The position numbers were made by a program, and so were the translations under genes. Shown here one piece after another: positions 44,529 through 53,847 of a stretch of DNA of 64,000 bases. The notes beneath the pieces are model-generated. The model did no database searches. It saw only the letters and a program-made list of their open reading frames with translations, and was not told the origin of the DNA. The number at the start of each line of letters is the position of its first letter. Within the stretch, counting starts at the first letter, position 1. Origin of the DNA: Janthinobacterium sp. PC23-8. Lineage in GTDB: Bacteria; Pseudomonadota; Gammaproteobacteria; Burkholderiales; Burkholderiaceae_D. The DNA lies in NCBI RefSeq assembly GCF_002250505.1, contig NZ_NJGY01000003.1, positions 754,660-818,659 of the forward strand, in the 5' to 3' direction.

Positions 44529-44537
44529 GGGAGCTCC

Positions 44538-45806
44538 TTAAGCGCGCAGGGCGAGGTCGAGTATGTCGAGCGCTTCGTCGAGCACCGCGTCTTCTATCGT
44601 CAGCGGGCACAGGAAACGGATCACTTGTCCCTCGGGGCCGCAGGTGAGCAAGAGCAAGCCCCGCTGCAGCGCCTGGGCCTGCACTTTTTTGGTGAATGCC
44701 GGGTCCGGCGCGCCGGTAGCGGGATCTCGGAACTCGACTGCCAGCATGGCGCCCAGGCCGCGCACTTCGGCGATTTGCGGGACCACGGCGCGGGCCGCGT
44801 TCAGGCGCGCCGTCAGGCGCTGCGCGATCACAACCGCGCGCGCACACAGCTGTTCTTCTTCGATCACGTCCAGCACCGCATGCGCGGCCGCCACCGCCAG
44901 CGGATTGCCGCCGTAGGTGCCGCCCAGCCCGCCCGGGCCGGGCGCATCCATGATCTCGGCGCGGCCACACACCGCCGACAGCGGCAGGCCACCGGCCAGG
45001 CTCTTTGCCATGGTTATCAAGTCTGGCACGATGTCGTAGTGCTCCATGGCGAACAGCTTGCCGGTGCGAGCGAAACCAGTCTGTATCTCGTCGGCGATCA
45101 GCACAATGCCATGGCTGTCACACAGCGCGCGCAGGGCACGCATGAATTCGGGCGGTGCGATGTAGAATCCACCCTCGCCTTGCACCGGCTCGATGATGAT
45201 GGCGGCGACTCGCTGCGCTTCGATGTCGGCCTTGAACAGGGTATGCAAGGCCGCCAGCGACTGCGCCACCGATACGCCTTGCAAGGCGCTTGGGAACGGC
45301 ACATGGTATACCTCGGCGGGGAAGGGGCCGAAGCCGGCCTTGTAGGGGGCGACCTTGCCGGTCAACGCCATGCCCATCATGGTGCGCCCATGGAAGGCGC
45401 CGCTGAAGGCGATCACGCCGGCGCGGCCGGTGGCGGCGCGTGCGATCTTGATGGCGTTTTCCACCGCTTCGGCGCCGGTGCTGAAGAAGGCGGTTTTTTT
45501 TGCGTGCTGGCCCGGCGTGAGTTGATTGATCTTTTCGGCCAGCGCCACGTAGGAGCCGTAGGGCACGATCTGGTAGGCGGTGTGGCTGAAGCGCTGCAGC
45601 TGCTCGCTCACCGCCGCCAGGATTTTCGGATGGCTGTGCCCCGTGTTGAGGACAGCGATGCCGGCCCCAAAATCGATATAGCGTCTTCCCTCGATATCCC
45701 ACAGCTCGGCGTTGCGCGCACGTTGCGCGTAGAAGTCGCACATCACGCCCACGCCGCGCGGGGTGCTCTGGTTCTTGCGCCGCTGCCAATCGAGATTCGA
45801 ATCCAT
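44538..45806 (-). CDS. gabT: 4-aminobutyrate aminotransferase GabT
   Basis: A 422-residue class III PLP aminotransferase. The ATG at 45806 has AAGGAA 6 nt upstream; an upstream frame to 45878 is not used. RGVGVMCDFYAQRARNAELW, FSTGAEAVENAIKIARAATG, and IIIEPVQGEGGFYIAP are typical of GabT. PLP-binding Lys268 lies in TMAKSLAGGLPLSA after VLIADEIQTGFARTGKLFA. It converts GABA and 2-oxoglutarate to succinate semialdehyde and glutamate. It is divergent from the GabR-like gene. Confidence 0.92.
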   Translation of the reverse strand: MDSNLDWQRRKNQSTPRGVGVMCDFYAQRARNAELWDIEGRRYIDFGAGIAVLNTGHSHPKILAAVSEQLQRFSHTAYQIVPYGSYVALAEKINQLTPGQHAKKTAFFSTGAEAVENAIKIARAATGRAGVIAFSGAFHGRTMMGMALTGKVAPYKAGFGPFPAEVYHVPFPSALQGVSVAQSLAALHTLFKADIEAQRVAAIIIEPVQGEGGFYIAPPEFMRALRALCDSHGIVLIADEIQTGFARTGKLFAMEHYDIVPDLITMAKSLAGGLPLSAVCGRAEIMDAPGPGGLGGTYGGNPLAVAAAHAVLDVIEEEQLCARAVVIAQRLTARLNAARAVVPQIAEVRGLGAMLAVEFRDPATGAPDPAFTKKVQAQALQRGLLLLTCGPEGQVIRFLCPLTIEDAVLDEALDILDLALRA

Positions 45807-45855
45807 ATTTTTCCTTGTTGCGAACAGTTGAAGAGAAGGCCCATGGTGGATTGCA

Positions 45856-45901
45856 TTGGTCCCATTTGATAGTGCCAATATTAATTTCCAGATGGTGCCA
45901 A
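45856..45901. promoter_or_regulatory. Candidate GabR-type operator between gabT and its regulator
   Basis: Two near-identical direct repeats, GATAGTGCCAA (45868) and GATGGTGCCAA (45891), are 23 bp apart (about two helix turns); a third inverted copy TTGGTCCCAT lies at 45856. Direct repeats with this kind of spacing are how MocR/GabR dimers bind DNA. Confidence 0.55.
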
Positions 45902-45926
45902 GATCTGGCGTGCGCTATACTGGGCC

Positions 45927-47414
45927 ATGCGTTCCTTTATCGTCGCCGACTACCTGCTGCTGCAATTGAAGAAAAGCGCGGGTCTGCCGCGTAATCAACA
46001 GATTTACAGGTTGCTGCGCCAGGCCATCCTGGAACGCTTGCTGCCGGCCGCCACGCGCCTGCCGTCGAGCCGCGATCTGGCTGCGCAGCTGGGCATCTCG
46101 CGTAATACGGTGTTGTTTGGATACGAGCAATTGCTGGCCGAAGGCTATCTGGAAACGCGCGGCGGCGGCGGCACGCATGTCACCGACACGGTGCCTGAAC
46201 TGCTCGGCGCGCCGCAAGCCGGCGCCGCCCGCAAGCCGGCGCCGCCCACCGTCCGCAGCGCCCTGTCGCGCCGTGGCCGCAGCCTGGTGGCCCAGGCCGG
46301 CGCCGCCCAGCAGCAGTGGGGCGCCTTCGTGCCTGGCGTGCCGGACGTGACCCAGTTCCCCCACAAAACCTGGAGTGCGCTGCAATCGCGGATTTGGCGC
46401 AATCCGCCGGTGTCCGCGCTGACCTATGGCGTCGGCGGCGGTTGCCAGCCGCTGCGCGAGGCGCTGGCCAACTATCTCAAGGTGTCGCGCTCGGTGAACT
46501 GCGTACCGGAGCAGATCGTCATCACGAGCGGCATCCACCAGTCGATCGATCTGTGCATGCGCCTGCTCAGCGATCCTGGCGACGCCGCCTGGGTCGAGGA
46601 TCCATGCTACTGGGGGGCGCGCAATTTGCTGCTGGTCTCGGGACTGCAGGTGCACCCGATCGGCCTGGACGCGGAAGGCATCTGCCCGCGACCGGCCCAG
46701 CTCAAGCGTCCGCCGCGCTTCATCTTCGTCACGCCTTCGCATCAGTATCCCTTGGGGATGGTGATGAGCCTGGCGCGCCGTCGCATGCTGCTCGAATATG
46801 CCCGGCAACACGGCTGCTGGATCATCGAAGACGATTATGACAGCGAATTTCGCTATGGCGGCAGGCCACTGGCCTCGCTGCAGGGCATGGACCGCGACCA
46901 GCGCGTGCTGTACATGGGGACCTTCAGCAAGACCATGTTCCCCGGCCTGCGGCTCGGGTATATGGTGCTGCCGGAAGTGCTCGCGCCCGCCTTCGTCACC
47001 GGCATGGAGGAATTGTATCGTTCCGGCCAGATGCCGCTACAGGCAACCATGGCAGCGTTCATCGAAGAGGGTCACTTCAACGCCCATATCCGCCGCATGC
47101 GGCTGCTCTACGGCGCCCGTCTCGACTTGCTGCAGCAGGCCATACGCAGTCAGTTTCCCGATGATCGTGTACGCGCCGCCGGCAGCGACGCCGGCCTGCA
47201 CCTGACGCTCCACCTGCCGCCGCACTGCGATGATGAAGCCGTCGCGCGCAGCGCGCTGGCGCTGGGCATCGCGGTGCGTCCGCTGTCGCGCTACTACTAT
47301 CGCGCGGCGCGGGCGAGCCCGGGTTTGGTGCTTGGTTACGCCTGTGTGGCGTCCGAGCGGATCGCGCCGGCCTTCGCGCAACTGGCGCTGGCGATCAGGA
47401 TGCATATATCATAA
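45927..47414 (+). CDS. GabR-like MocR transcriptional regulator
   Basis: A 495-residue fusion of a GntR winged helix (residues about 18-90: LLRQAILERLLPAATRLPSS, then RDLAAQLGISRNTVLFGYEQL) and an aminotransferase-like effector domain with PLP Lys335 (GTFSKTMFPGLRLGY) and IIEDDYDSEFRYGG. GabR-type proteins sense PLP plus GABA and activate gabTD. It is divergent from gabT, and its end overlaps the convergent speB by 6 bp. Confidence 0.9.
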   Translation: MRSFIVADYLLLQLKKSAGLPRNQQIYRLLRQAILERLLPAATRLPSSRDLAAQLGISRNTVLFGYEQLLAEGYLETRGGGGTHVTDTVPELLGAPQAGAARKPAPPTVRSALSRRGRSLVAQAGAAQQQWGAFVPGVPDVTQFPHKTWSALQSRIWRNPPVSALTYGVGGGCQPLREALANYLKVSRSVNCVPEQIVITSGIHQSIDLCMRLLSDPGDAAWVEDPCYWGARNLLLVSGLQVHPIGLDAEGICPRPAQLKRPPRFIFVTPSHQYPLGMVMSLARRRMLLEYARQHGCWIIEDDYDSEFRYGGRPLASLQGMDRDQRVLYMGTFSKTMFPGLRLGYMVLPEVLAPAFVTGMEELYRSGQMPLQATMAAFIEEGHFNAHIRRMRLLYGARLDLLQQAIRSQFPDDRVRAAGSDAGLHLTLHLPPHCDDEAVARSALALGIAVRPLSRYYYRAARASPGLVLGYACVASERIAPAFAQLALAIRMHIS

Positions 47415-48347
47415 AGGCGCCTTGCGGGACTGCTTCGCCGCCTGGCCACAAAGATAGGTCCACACCAGCGTCGCTGCCACATTCGCGGTCAATTGCGCAT
47501 GGTCGTAAGGCGGCGAGACCTCAACGCAATCCATGCCGCACCAGTTCAGGTCCGCCAGCTCCTCGATGAAGCTGAGCACCTGCGCCGATGTCATGCCACC
47601 GGGCTCGGGCGTACCGGTTCCGGGGGCAAATGCGGGATCGAGACAATCGATATCGAGCGACAGATAGATGCGGGGATTGCCGGCTGCAGCCATGCGGGCG
47701 CGGATTTCCTCGAACACGCTGGCGAGTTGGCTGGCGCTTTCCAGGCCGCGCAATTGGCGGGCGGTAAAGATGCGACCGCCGATATCATTGACGTATTCTC
47801 GGGCGTCGCGCTCGCCGGACGAGCGGATGCCGACCTGAATCGTTGCCTGGGGTATCAGCAACCCCTCCTGGACCGCTTCGTAGACCCACGTGCCGTGGCC
47901 CGATAATTCGCCAAAATGGCTGGTCCAGGTGTCGCAGTGCGCGTCGAAATGGATCAATGCGACCGGGCCATGCAGCTTGTGCATGGCGCGCAGCAATGGC
48001 AGCGTCACTGAATGGTCGCCGCCCAGCCAGACCATGTGATACCGACTCAATAGTTCGCAGGCGTGCGGCATCAGCGCTTCGCGCATGGCGTCGATGCTGG
48101 TGTTCGGCAACAACAGATCGCCGACGTCGGACAATTGGCCGTGGGGTGCGATGTCAAACAGAGGGTGGATGGCGTCGCACAGCATCTGGGAGGCCAATCG
48201 AATCGATTGTGGTCCGAAGCGTGCGCCCGGACGGTTGCTGACCGCGCCATCAAAATTAACGCCGGCGAGGCCGAAGGGCGCGCTCTTTACTGCGGGCGCG
48301 TTCAAAAACGTTCCCATGGAACGGTAGGCGAAGTCGTGGTTGGGCAT
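47409..48347 (-). CDS. speB: Agmatinase/ureohydrolase family enzyme
   Basis: A 312-residue ureohydrolase. The manganese ligands are in GGDHSVTLPLL, IHFDAHCDTW and SLDIDCLDPAFAPGTG, followed by TPEPGG. GABA and polyamine context favours agmatinase (agmatine to putrescine) or 4-guanidinobutyrase (direct to GABA); sequence alone does not decide between them. The ATG at 48347 gives a normal N-terminus, with an ATG at 48401 as an alternative. Confidence 0.82.
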   Translation of the reverse strand: MPNHDFAYRSMGTFLNAPAVKSAPFGLAGVNFDGAVSNRPGARFGPQSIRLASQMLCDAIHPLFDIAPHGQLSDVGDLLLPNTSIDAMREALMPHACELLSRYHMVWLGGDHSVTLPLLRAMHKLHGPVALIHFDAHCDTWTSHFGELSGHGTWVYEAVQEGLLIPQATIQVGIRSSGERDAREYVNDIGGRIFTARQLRGLESASQLASVFEEIRARMAAAGNPRIYLSLDIDCLDPAFAPGTGTPEPGGMTSAQVLSFIEELADLNWCGMDCVEVSPPYDHAQLTANVAATLVWTYLCGQAAKQSRKAPL

Positions 48348-48437
48348 TCGGGTTCGATTCAAATTAAAAATGGCGCCCCGCGTGACATCGGCGACGGCCA
48401 TTGGTGGCACGGTATAACGCTCCGGAAATAGTGCCCG

Positions 48438-48489
48438 AAAGTGGTAGTGCTGCCTAGGTCCACAATGCCATTATGGATGGAGCCACTTT
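48438..48489. promoter_or_regulatory. GTGG-type repeats upstream of speB
   Basis: On the minus strand AAAGTGGCT (starting 48489) and ATTGTGGAC (starting 48466) are 23 bp apart, the same spacing and core as near puuD and gabT; AAAGTGGTA on the plus strand is at 48438. Candidate binding site for one of the two MocR proteins. Confidence 0.45.
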
Positions 48490-48506
48490 GGGCGTGCGCC
48501 ACCGTC

Positions 48507-50006
48507 CTAGCGGATTCCCGTAGCGATGACGGCGGCCAGCAATCTGGCGTAATAGAGAATTTTCTCCGGTGGCACATAGGCGTATCCGATCAGCAGGCCG
48601 CTGCGCGCCGGCGCCTGCACATAATAGGTCGATAGGGCGCGCACCTGCATCCCCGACTCGGCCGCGAGTGCCGCGATGCCGACATCGTCTACGTTGTCGG
48701 GCAATTCCAACACCAGATGCAAGCCCGACTCCTCGGTTGAAATGGCAACGCGCTGGCGCAGGTGCGCCGACATATGCGTCATCAAGGTGCGGCGCAGCAT
48801 CTCGCGCCTTGCGCCGTAAGTTTGCCTCAGTTTCCGAATGTGGGTCGTGAAATGGCCCAGCGCCATGAAATCGGCCAGGGTCGCCTGGGTCGTCAATTGT
48901 CCGGGACGTTGCAAATCATAAAGGGCGCCTTTAAAGCCGCCGGCCAGGGCCGGCGGGACGACCAGATACGCGACCTTGATACCGGGAAACAAGACCTTCG
49001 AGAAGGTCCCCATGTAGAGCACCCGGTCACTGGTGTCGAGACCCTGCAGCGCCGCCAGCGGCCGCCCGGTGTAGCGGAATTCGCTGTCGTAGTCGTCTTC
49101 CAGCACCCACGCCCTTTTAGCCGTGGCAACTTCGATCAGCGCGCGCCGCCGCACCAGGCTCATCACGACACCGGTCGGATACTGGTGTGACGGCGTGACG
49201 TAGATGATCCGCGGATTGGTGGCAAGGTCTGCCGGTCGCAGCGCCATGCCGTCGCCGTCGACGGGAATGGCATGGAGCTTCAGATCGCGCGCCTGGAATA
49301 CCCGGCGCGCCGCCCAATAGCAGGGGTCCTCGATCCAGGCGGTGTCGCCTGCGTCGGCGAGCAATAGTGCGCACAGATCGAGCGATTGCTGGTTGCCGGA
49401 GGTGATCATCACTTGATCGACCGTCACATTTACCGAGCGGGACAGGCGCAAATATTCGACGATCGCCTGGCGCAGCGGCAGATAGCCGCCCGATTGCCCG
49501 TAGTCGAGCAAATCGGCGCGCGCATCGCGCCACACCCGGTTTTGCAGCCGCAACCACAACTTGATTGGGAACGAGGAAAAGTCGGCGTCGCCTGGCGCGA
49601 ACGGCTGGATTTCGTAGCGCGGACCTGCCGCGAAGGCGGTCTGCTCGGCGCCGCGCGCCGACAGCAAGGCGTCCGCGCCGTGTTGCGTGTGGCGGGGCGC
49701 CAGCGCGCGCTGGCCGCCCATGTGTTCGCGGTGCGCCTGCAGATCGGCCACGTAGGTGCCGCTGCCCAGTTCACTCCTGACATAGCCCTCCGCCGCCAAT
49801 TGTTCAAACGCCGCGATCACCGTGTTGCGGGCCACGCCCAAATCACGCGCGAGATCCCGGCTTGACGGCAACTTGCTGTCCGCTTTCAACACCTGCTGAT
49901 AGATCGCGGCCTTGGCGGCCTCGTAGAGGCGACGTTGCTGCGGCAGACGTGGATGGAATTGGGCCTGGGACAAGGTTTGCGCAAGTAGGTCCGAGGTTGG
50001 CGACAT
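48507..50006 (-). CDS. Second MocR/GabR-type transcriptional regulator
   Basis: A 499-residue GntR-aminotransferase fusion (KLPSSRDLARDLGVARNTVI for the winged helix; VLEDDYDSEFRYTGRPLAAL and TFSKVLFPGIKVAYL with the PLP Lys for the effector domain). It is clearly a paralogue of the regulator at 45927. It lies divergent from puuD and back-to-back upstream of speB, so it may control the polyamine operon. The ATG at 50006 is used rather than a longer frame from 50021. Confidence 0.88.
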   Translation of the reverse strand: MSPTSDLLAQTLSQAQFHPRLPQQRRLYEAAKAAIYQQVLKADSKLPSSRDLARDLGVARNTVIAAFEQLAAEGYVRSELGSGTYVADLQAHREHMGGQRALAPRHTQHGADALLSARGAEQTAFAAGPRYEIQPFAPGDADFSSFPIKLWLRLQNRVWRDARADLLDYGQSGGYLPLRQAIVEYLRLSRSVNVTVDQVMITSGNQQSLDLCALLLADAGDTAWIEDPCYWAARRVFQARDLKLHAIPVDGDGMALRPADLATNPRIIYVTPSHQYPTGVVMSLVRRRALIEVATAKRAWVLEDDYDSEFRYTGRPLAALQGLDTSDRVLYMGTFSKVLFPGIKVAYLVVPPALAGGFKGALYDLQRPGQLTTQATLADFMALGHFTTHIRKLRQTYGARREMLRRTLMTHMSAHLRQRVAISTEESGLHLVLELPDNVDDVGIAALAAESGMQVRALSTYYVQAPARSGLLIGYAYVPPEKILYYARLLAAVIATGIR

Positions 50007-50019
50007 GGCGGCGAGCTCC

Positions 50020-50052
50020 AAGGTGGTTCCATCAGTTATTGCAAAGTGGCAC
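50020..50052. promoter_or_regulatory. Candidate MocR operator upstream of puuD
   Basis: AAGGTGGTT (50020) and AAAGTGGCAC (50043) are direct repeats 23 bp apart, sharing TGGCAC with the gabT-side elements read on the opposite strand. Confidence 0.5.
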
Positions 50053-50111
50053 TCACAATGAGGCCAACTTCTGCATATGATGTCACATCCTTGTCACGAA
50101 GCAAAATAAAA

Positions 50112-50891
50112 ATGACTACACCGCTCGTCCTCGTTTCCGCCTGTCTGAACCGGCAAGGCCGCCACGCCACGCATGGCGCGCAGCATAAATACGTCGAGGC
50201 GGCGACCGGCGCCGGCGCCATGCCGCTGATCTTGCCGGCGCTGGCCGCCGGGGCCGATCTGGACGCGGCGCTGGACGCCGTGCACGGCGTGCTGTTGAGT
50301 GGGTCGCCATCGAATGTGCACCCGGACCGCTACGGGCAGCCGTTGGGCGACGCCGACATGGAGCTCGATCCGGCGCGCGACGCGACCACCTTGCCGCTGA
50401 TCGGCGCGGCGCTGGCGCGCGGCATGCCGTTGCTGGCGATTTGCCGCGGCTTTCAGGAGCTCAACGTGGCCCTCGGCGGTACCTTGCACCAGGCCGTGCA
50501 TCGCGTCAGCGCAATGATGGACCATCGCGAAGACGAGGCGGACGCACTGGAAGCGCAGTACCGGCCGGTGCACCGGGTGCACTTGAGCGCCGACGGCATG
50601 CTGGCCAGGATGCTGGGTGGCCAGTCCACCCTCGACGTGAATTCACTGCATGGCCAAGGCATCGACCGCCTGGCCGACGCGCTGCAGGAGGAGGCGCGCG
50701 CCGATGACGGTTTGATCGAGGCGTGCAGTCTCAAAGGCGGCGCGAGCTTCGTGCTGGCGGTGCAATGGCACCCGGAATGGCGCTTCGCCGACGATCCGGT
50801 ATCGCAGAAAATCCTGGCCGCGTTTGGCGACGCTTGCGCGCGCTACCAGCGTGAGCGAGGGGGCGGCAAGGCAAGGGGCGCGCAGGCTTGA
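50112..50891 (+). CDS. puuD: Gamma-glutamyl-GABA hydrolase (PuuD/SpuA)
   Basis: A 259-residue class I glutamine-amidotransferase-like hydrolase. The triad is Cys111 (AICRGFQELNVALGG), His220 and Glu222 (VQWHPEWRF). HGVLLSGSPSNVHPDRYG and LDVNSLHGQGID are PuuD signatures. It releases GABA from gamma-glutamyl-GABA. The ATG at 50112 is used rather than an upstream frame to 50046. It opens the plus-strand polyamine operon. Confidence 0.9.
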   Translation: MTTPLVLVSACLNRQGRHATHGAQHKYVEAATGAGAMPLILPALAAGADLDAALDAVHGVLLSGSPSNVHPDRYGQPLGDADMELDPARDATTLPLIGAALARGMPLLAICRGFQELNVALGGTLHQAVHRVSAMMDHREDEADALEAQYRPVHRVHLSADGMLARMLGGQSTLDVNSLHGQGIDRLADALQEEARADDGLIEACSLKGGASFVLAVQWHPEWRFADDPVSQKILAAFGDACARYQRERGGGKARGAQA

Positions 50892-50987
50892 CGCCGGCGG
50901 CAAGCGCGGCCGGTTTACACCGATATCCGGCGCTGGAACACCCGGCGGCCGACACCAGGTCTTATCCACATCCTATGAGAGACGCAA

Positions 50988-52358
50988 ATGGCAATACGTG
51001 AAAATTTCAGTTATACCGACATGGATCTGTGGCTCAACGAGAAGCACGTCACCGAGATCGAATGCCTGATTCCCGACTTGACCGGGGTCGCGCGTGGCAA
51101 GATTCTGCCGCGTGGAAAATTTACCCAGGAGCGCGGCATGCGCATTCCCGAGGCGGTGCTGGGCATGACGGTCACCGGGAATTACCCGCAGGGCAACTCC
51201 GCTTACGATCGCGCGATTTCGACCACCGACCGCGACATGATACTGAAGGCCGATCCCGGCACCATCACCATGGTCCCATGGGCGTCCGATCCCACCGCGC
51301 AGGTGATCCACGACTGTTATTTCGCCGACGGCCAGTTGGTCGATTTCGCACCCCGCTCGGTATTGCGGCGGGTGCTCAAGCTGTATGCGGACAAGGGCTG
51401 GCGGCCGGTGGTGGCGCCGGAGCTGGAGTTTTACCTGACGGCGAAAAATATCGATCCGGACTTGCCCTTGCGTCCGCCCATCGGCCGCAGCGGACGGGCC
51501 GAGACCAGCCGCCAGGTCTACAGCATCGACGCGGTCAACGAGTTCGACCCCTTGTTCGAGGACATCTATGATTACTGCGAACTGATGAATCTGGACGTCG
51601 ACACCCTCATTCATGAAATCGGCGCCGGCCAGATGGAGATCAACTTCCTGCACGGCGATCCGCTCGCACTGGCCGACAAGGTGTTTTATTTCAAGCGCAC
51701 GCTGCGCGAGGCGGCCCTGAAACATGATATGTATGCGACCTTCATGGCCAAGCCCATGGCCGGCGAGCCGGGCTCGGCGATGCATGTGCACCAGAGCGTG
51801 GTCGATGCCAAGACCGGCTTGAACATCTTCAGCAATGCGGACGGTTCGGCCGCCCCGATTTTCAGGCAGTACATCGGCGGCCTGCAGCGCTACATGCCGT
51901 CGGCGATGGCGATCGTGGCGCCGTATGTGAATTCCTACCGGCGCATCGTCCGCCATACGGCCGCGCCGATCAACATTCAATGGGGACTGGACAATCGCAC
52001 GGTGGGCTTCCGCGTGCCGGAATCGGGCATGCAGGACCGCCGGGTGGAGAACCGCATCATCGGCGCCGACGCCAATCCTTACCTGGCGCTGGCGGTCACG
52101 CTGGCGTGCGGTTATCTGGGCATGACCGAGCAACTGGAGCCGGCGCCGATGATGCTCGGCAGCGCCTACGATCTGGAATTCCAATTGCCGCAGGGCCTGC
52201 CGGAGGCGCTGGCCGCTCTGCGCGCCGAGGACGCCCTGCGCGGCGTGCTGGGGGAGCGTTTTGTCGATGTCTATTCCGCCATCAAGGACCTGGAACACCA
52301 GGAATTCATGACCGTCATCAGTCCGTGGGAACGCGAGCACTTGTTGCTGCACGTTTGA
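50988..52358 (+). CDS. puuA: Glutamate-putrescine ligase (PuuA/SpuB)
   Basis: A 456-residue glutamine-synthetase-family enzyme that gamma-glutamylates putrescine. Metal and nucleotide residues lie in ELEFYLTAKN, HEIGAGQMEINFLHGDPL, GSAMHVHQSVVD and VESGMQDRR-like VPESGMQDRRVENRI. ECLIPDLTGVARGKILP and length match PuuA rather than GlnA. It follows puuD after 96 bp and precedes spuC. Confidence 0.9.
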   Translation: MAIRENFSYTDMDLWLNEKHVTEIECLIPDLTGVARGKILPRGKFTQERGMRIPEAVLGMTVTGNYPQGNSAYDRAISTTDRDMILKADPGTITMVPWASDPTAQVIHDCYFADGQLVDFAPRSVLRRVLKLYADKGWRPVVAPELEFYLTAKNIDPDLPLRPPIGRSGRAETSRQVYSIDAVNEFDPLFEDIYDYCELMNLDVDTLIHEIGAGQMEINFLHGDPLALADKVFYFKRTLREAALKHDMYATFMAKPMAGEPGSAMHVHQSVVDAKTGLNIFSNADGSAAPIFRQYIGGLQRYMPSAMAIVAPYVNSYRRIVRHTAAPINIQWGLDNRTVGFRVPESGMQDRRVENRIIGADANPYLALAVTLACGYLGMTEQLEPAPMMLGSAYDLEFQLPQGLPEALAALRAEDALRGVLGERFVDVYSAIKDLEHQEFMTVISPWEREHLLLHV

Positions 52359-52395
52359 GCACCTCGCCACGCTGACTTTATTTTGGAGCGAAAGC

Positions 52396-53847
52396 ATGAC
52401 AACACAAACATTGGCACCGCGCGACAGTTTTCCCATGACCAATCCAGACGGCGCCGGCGGCCAGCAAGTGGACACGGCGGCCATCCAGAAGTTGGATTCC
52501 GCGCACTATCTGCACCCGTTCACCGATTTCAAAAGCCTCAACGCCAGCGGCGCGCGGGTGATGGTGCGCGGCGAGGGGATTTATCTGTGGGATTCGAACG
52601 GCAACAAGACGCTCGACGGCATGTCGGGTCTATGGTGCGTCAACGTCGGCTATGGACGGACCAGCATCGCCGACGCGGTCCATCGGCAAATGGCGACGCT
52701 GCCTTTTTACAACAGCTTCTTTAACACCACCAATGTGCCGGCGGCGCGGCTGGCCGCCAAACTGGCCGAGATTTCGCCGCCGGGCTTCGAGCATGTGTAT
52801 TTCACCGGCTCGGGCTCCGAAGCGAACGACACCAATGTGCGGATGGTGCGGCGTTACTGGGAAGTGCTGGGTTGTCCCGAGCGCCAGATCATCATCAGCC
52901 GCGACAACGCCTACCACGGCAGCACCGTGGCTGCGGCATCGCTGAGCGGCATGAGCGGCATGCACGCCCAGGGCGGCGCGCCGATACCGGGGATCGTCCA
53001 TATCGGCCAGCCCAGCTATCTGGAGTCCGGGCGCGGCATGAGCGAAGACGCCTTCGGGATCGAGGCCGCCTCGTGGCTGGAGGCGAAGATCCTGGCGCTC
53101 GGCGCCGACCGGGTGGCCGCCTTTATCGGCGAACCGGTGCAGGGCGCCGGCGGCGTCATCATTCCGCCGGCCACCTATTGGCCGGAGATCCAGCGCATCT
53201 GCGACAAGTACGGCGTGTTGCTGATCGCGGACGAAGTCATCTGCGGCTTCGGCCGGCTCGGCGCCTGGTTCTCATCGGCTCTGTTTGGCATCAAGCCCGA
53301 CCTGATCACCTTCGCCAAGGGGGTTACCTCCGGTTATGTGCCGATGGGCGGGGTGTTGGTCGGCGACCGCGTGGCCGAGGTGCTGATTGAGCGTGGCGGC
53401 GAATTCGCCCATGGTTTCACGTATTCCGGACACCCGGTCGCGTGCGCGGCCGCGCTCGAAAACATTCGTATCATTGAAGACGAAGGGCTGTTGCAGCAGG
53501 TTGCCGGCGTCACCGCCCCCCATCTGAAACGCCGGTTTGCCGAGCTGGCCAGCCATCCGCTGGTTGGCCATGCGGACAGCTGCGGTTTGGTCGCAGGCCT
53601 GAACCTGGTGCGCGCCAAGGGGCAGGTGGTGCACGACGACGAGTCGTTCGACCCGGCCTTGGGGGTGGGCATGGTGTGCCGCGGCCACATGTTCGACAAC
53701 GGCATGATCATGCGCGCCGTGGGCGACCGCATGATCATCGCGCCACCGCTGGTGATGGACTGCGCGCAGATCGACGAGATGATAGGGCGGATACGCCATT
53801 GCCTCGACTTGACCTACGCCGACCTGCAAGCGCGTGGCTGGCTATGA
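52396..53847 (+). CDS. spuC: Putrescine/polyamine aminotransferase SpuC
   Basis: A 483-residue class III PLP aminotransferase. HYLHPFTDFKSLNASGARVM, DGMSGLWCVNVGYGR, FTGSGSEANDTNVRMVRRYW and LIADEVICGFGRLG match SpuC; the PLP Lys is in LITFAKGVTSGYVPMGG. In Pseudomonas SpuC transaminates putrescine or its glutamyl adduct. No PuuB flavin oxidase lies in the window, so deamination here probably uses SpuC. Its stop overlaps the next start. Confidence 0.92.
   Translation: MTTQTLAPRDSFPMTNPDGAGGQQVDTAAIQKLDSAHYLHPFTDFKSLNASGARVMVRGEGIYLWDSNGNKTLDGMSGLWCVNVGYGRTSIADAVHRQMATLPFYNSFFNTTNVPAARLAAKLAEISPPGFEHVYFTGSGSEANDTNVRMVRRYWEVLGCPERQIIISRDNAYHGSTVAAASLSGMSGMHAQGGAPIPGIVHIGQPSYLESGRGMSEDAFGIEAASWLEAKILALGADRVAAFIGEPVQGAGGVIIPPATYWPEIQRICDKYGVLLIADEVICGFGRLGAWFSSALFGIKPDLITFAKGVTSGYVPMGGVLVGDRVAEVLIERGGEFAHGFTYSGHPVACAAALENIRIIEDEGLLQQVAGVTAPHLKRRFAELASHPLVGHADSCGLVAGLNLVRAKGQVVHDDESFDPALGVGMVCRGHMFDNGMIMRAVGDRMIIAPPLVMDCAQIDEMIGRIRHCLDLTYADLQARGWL

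Noticed and set aside
43431..45869. An 812-codon plus-strand frame across gabD and gabT
   Set aside because: Antisense of two clear enzymes; high-GC coding DNA keeps the opposite strand open.
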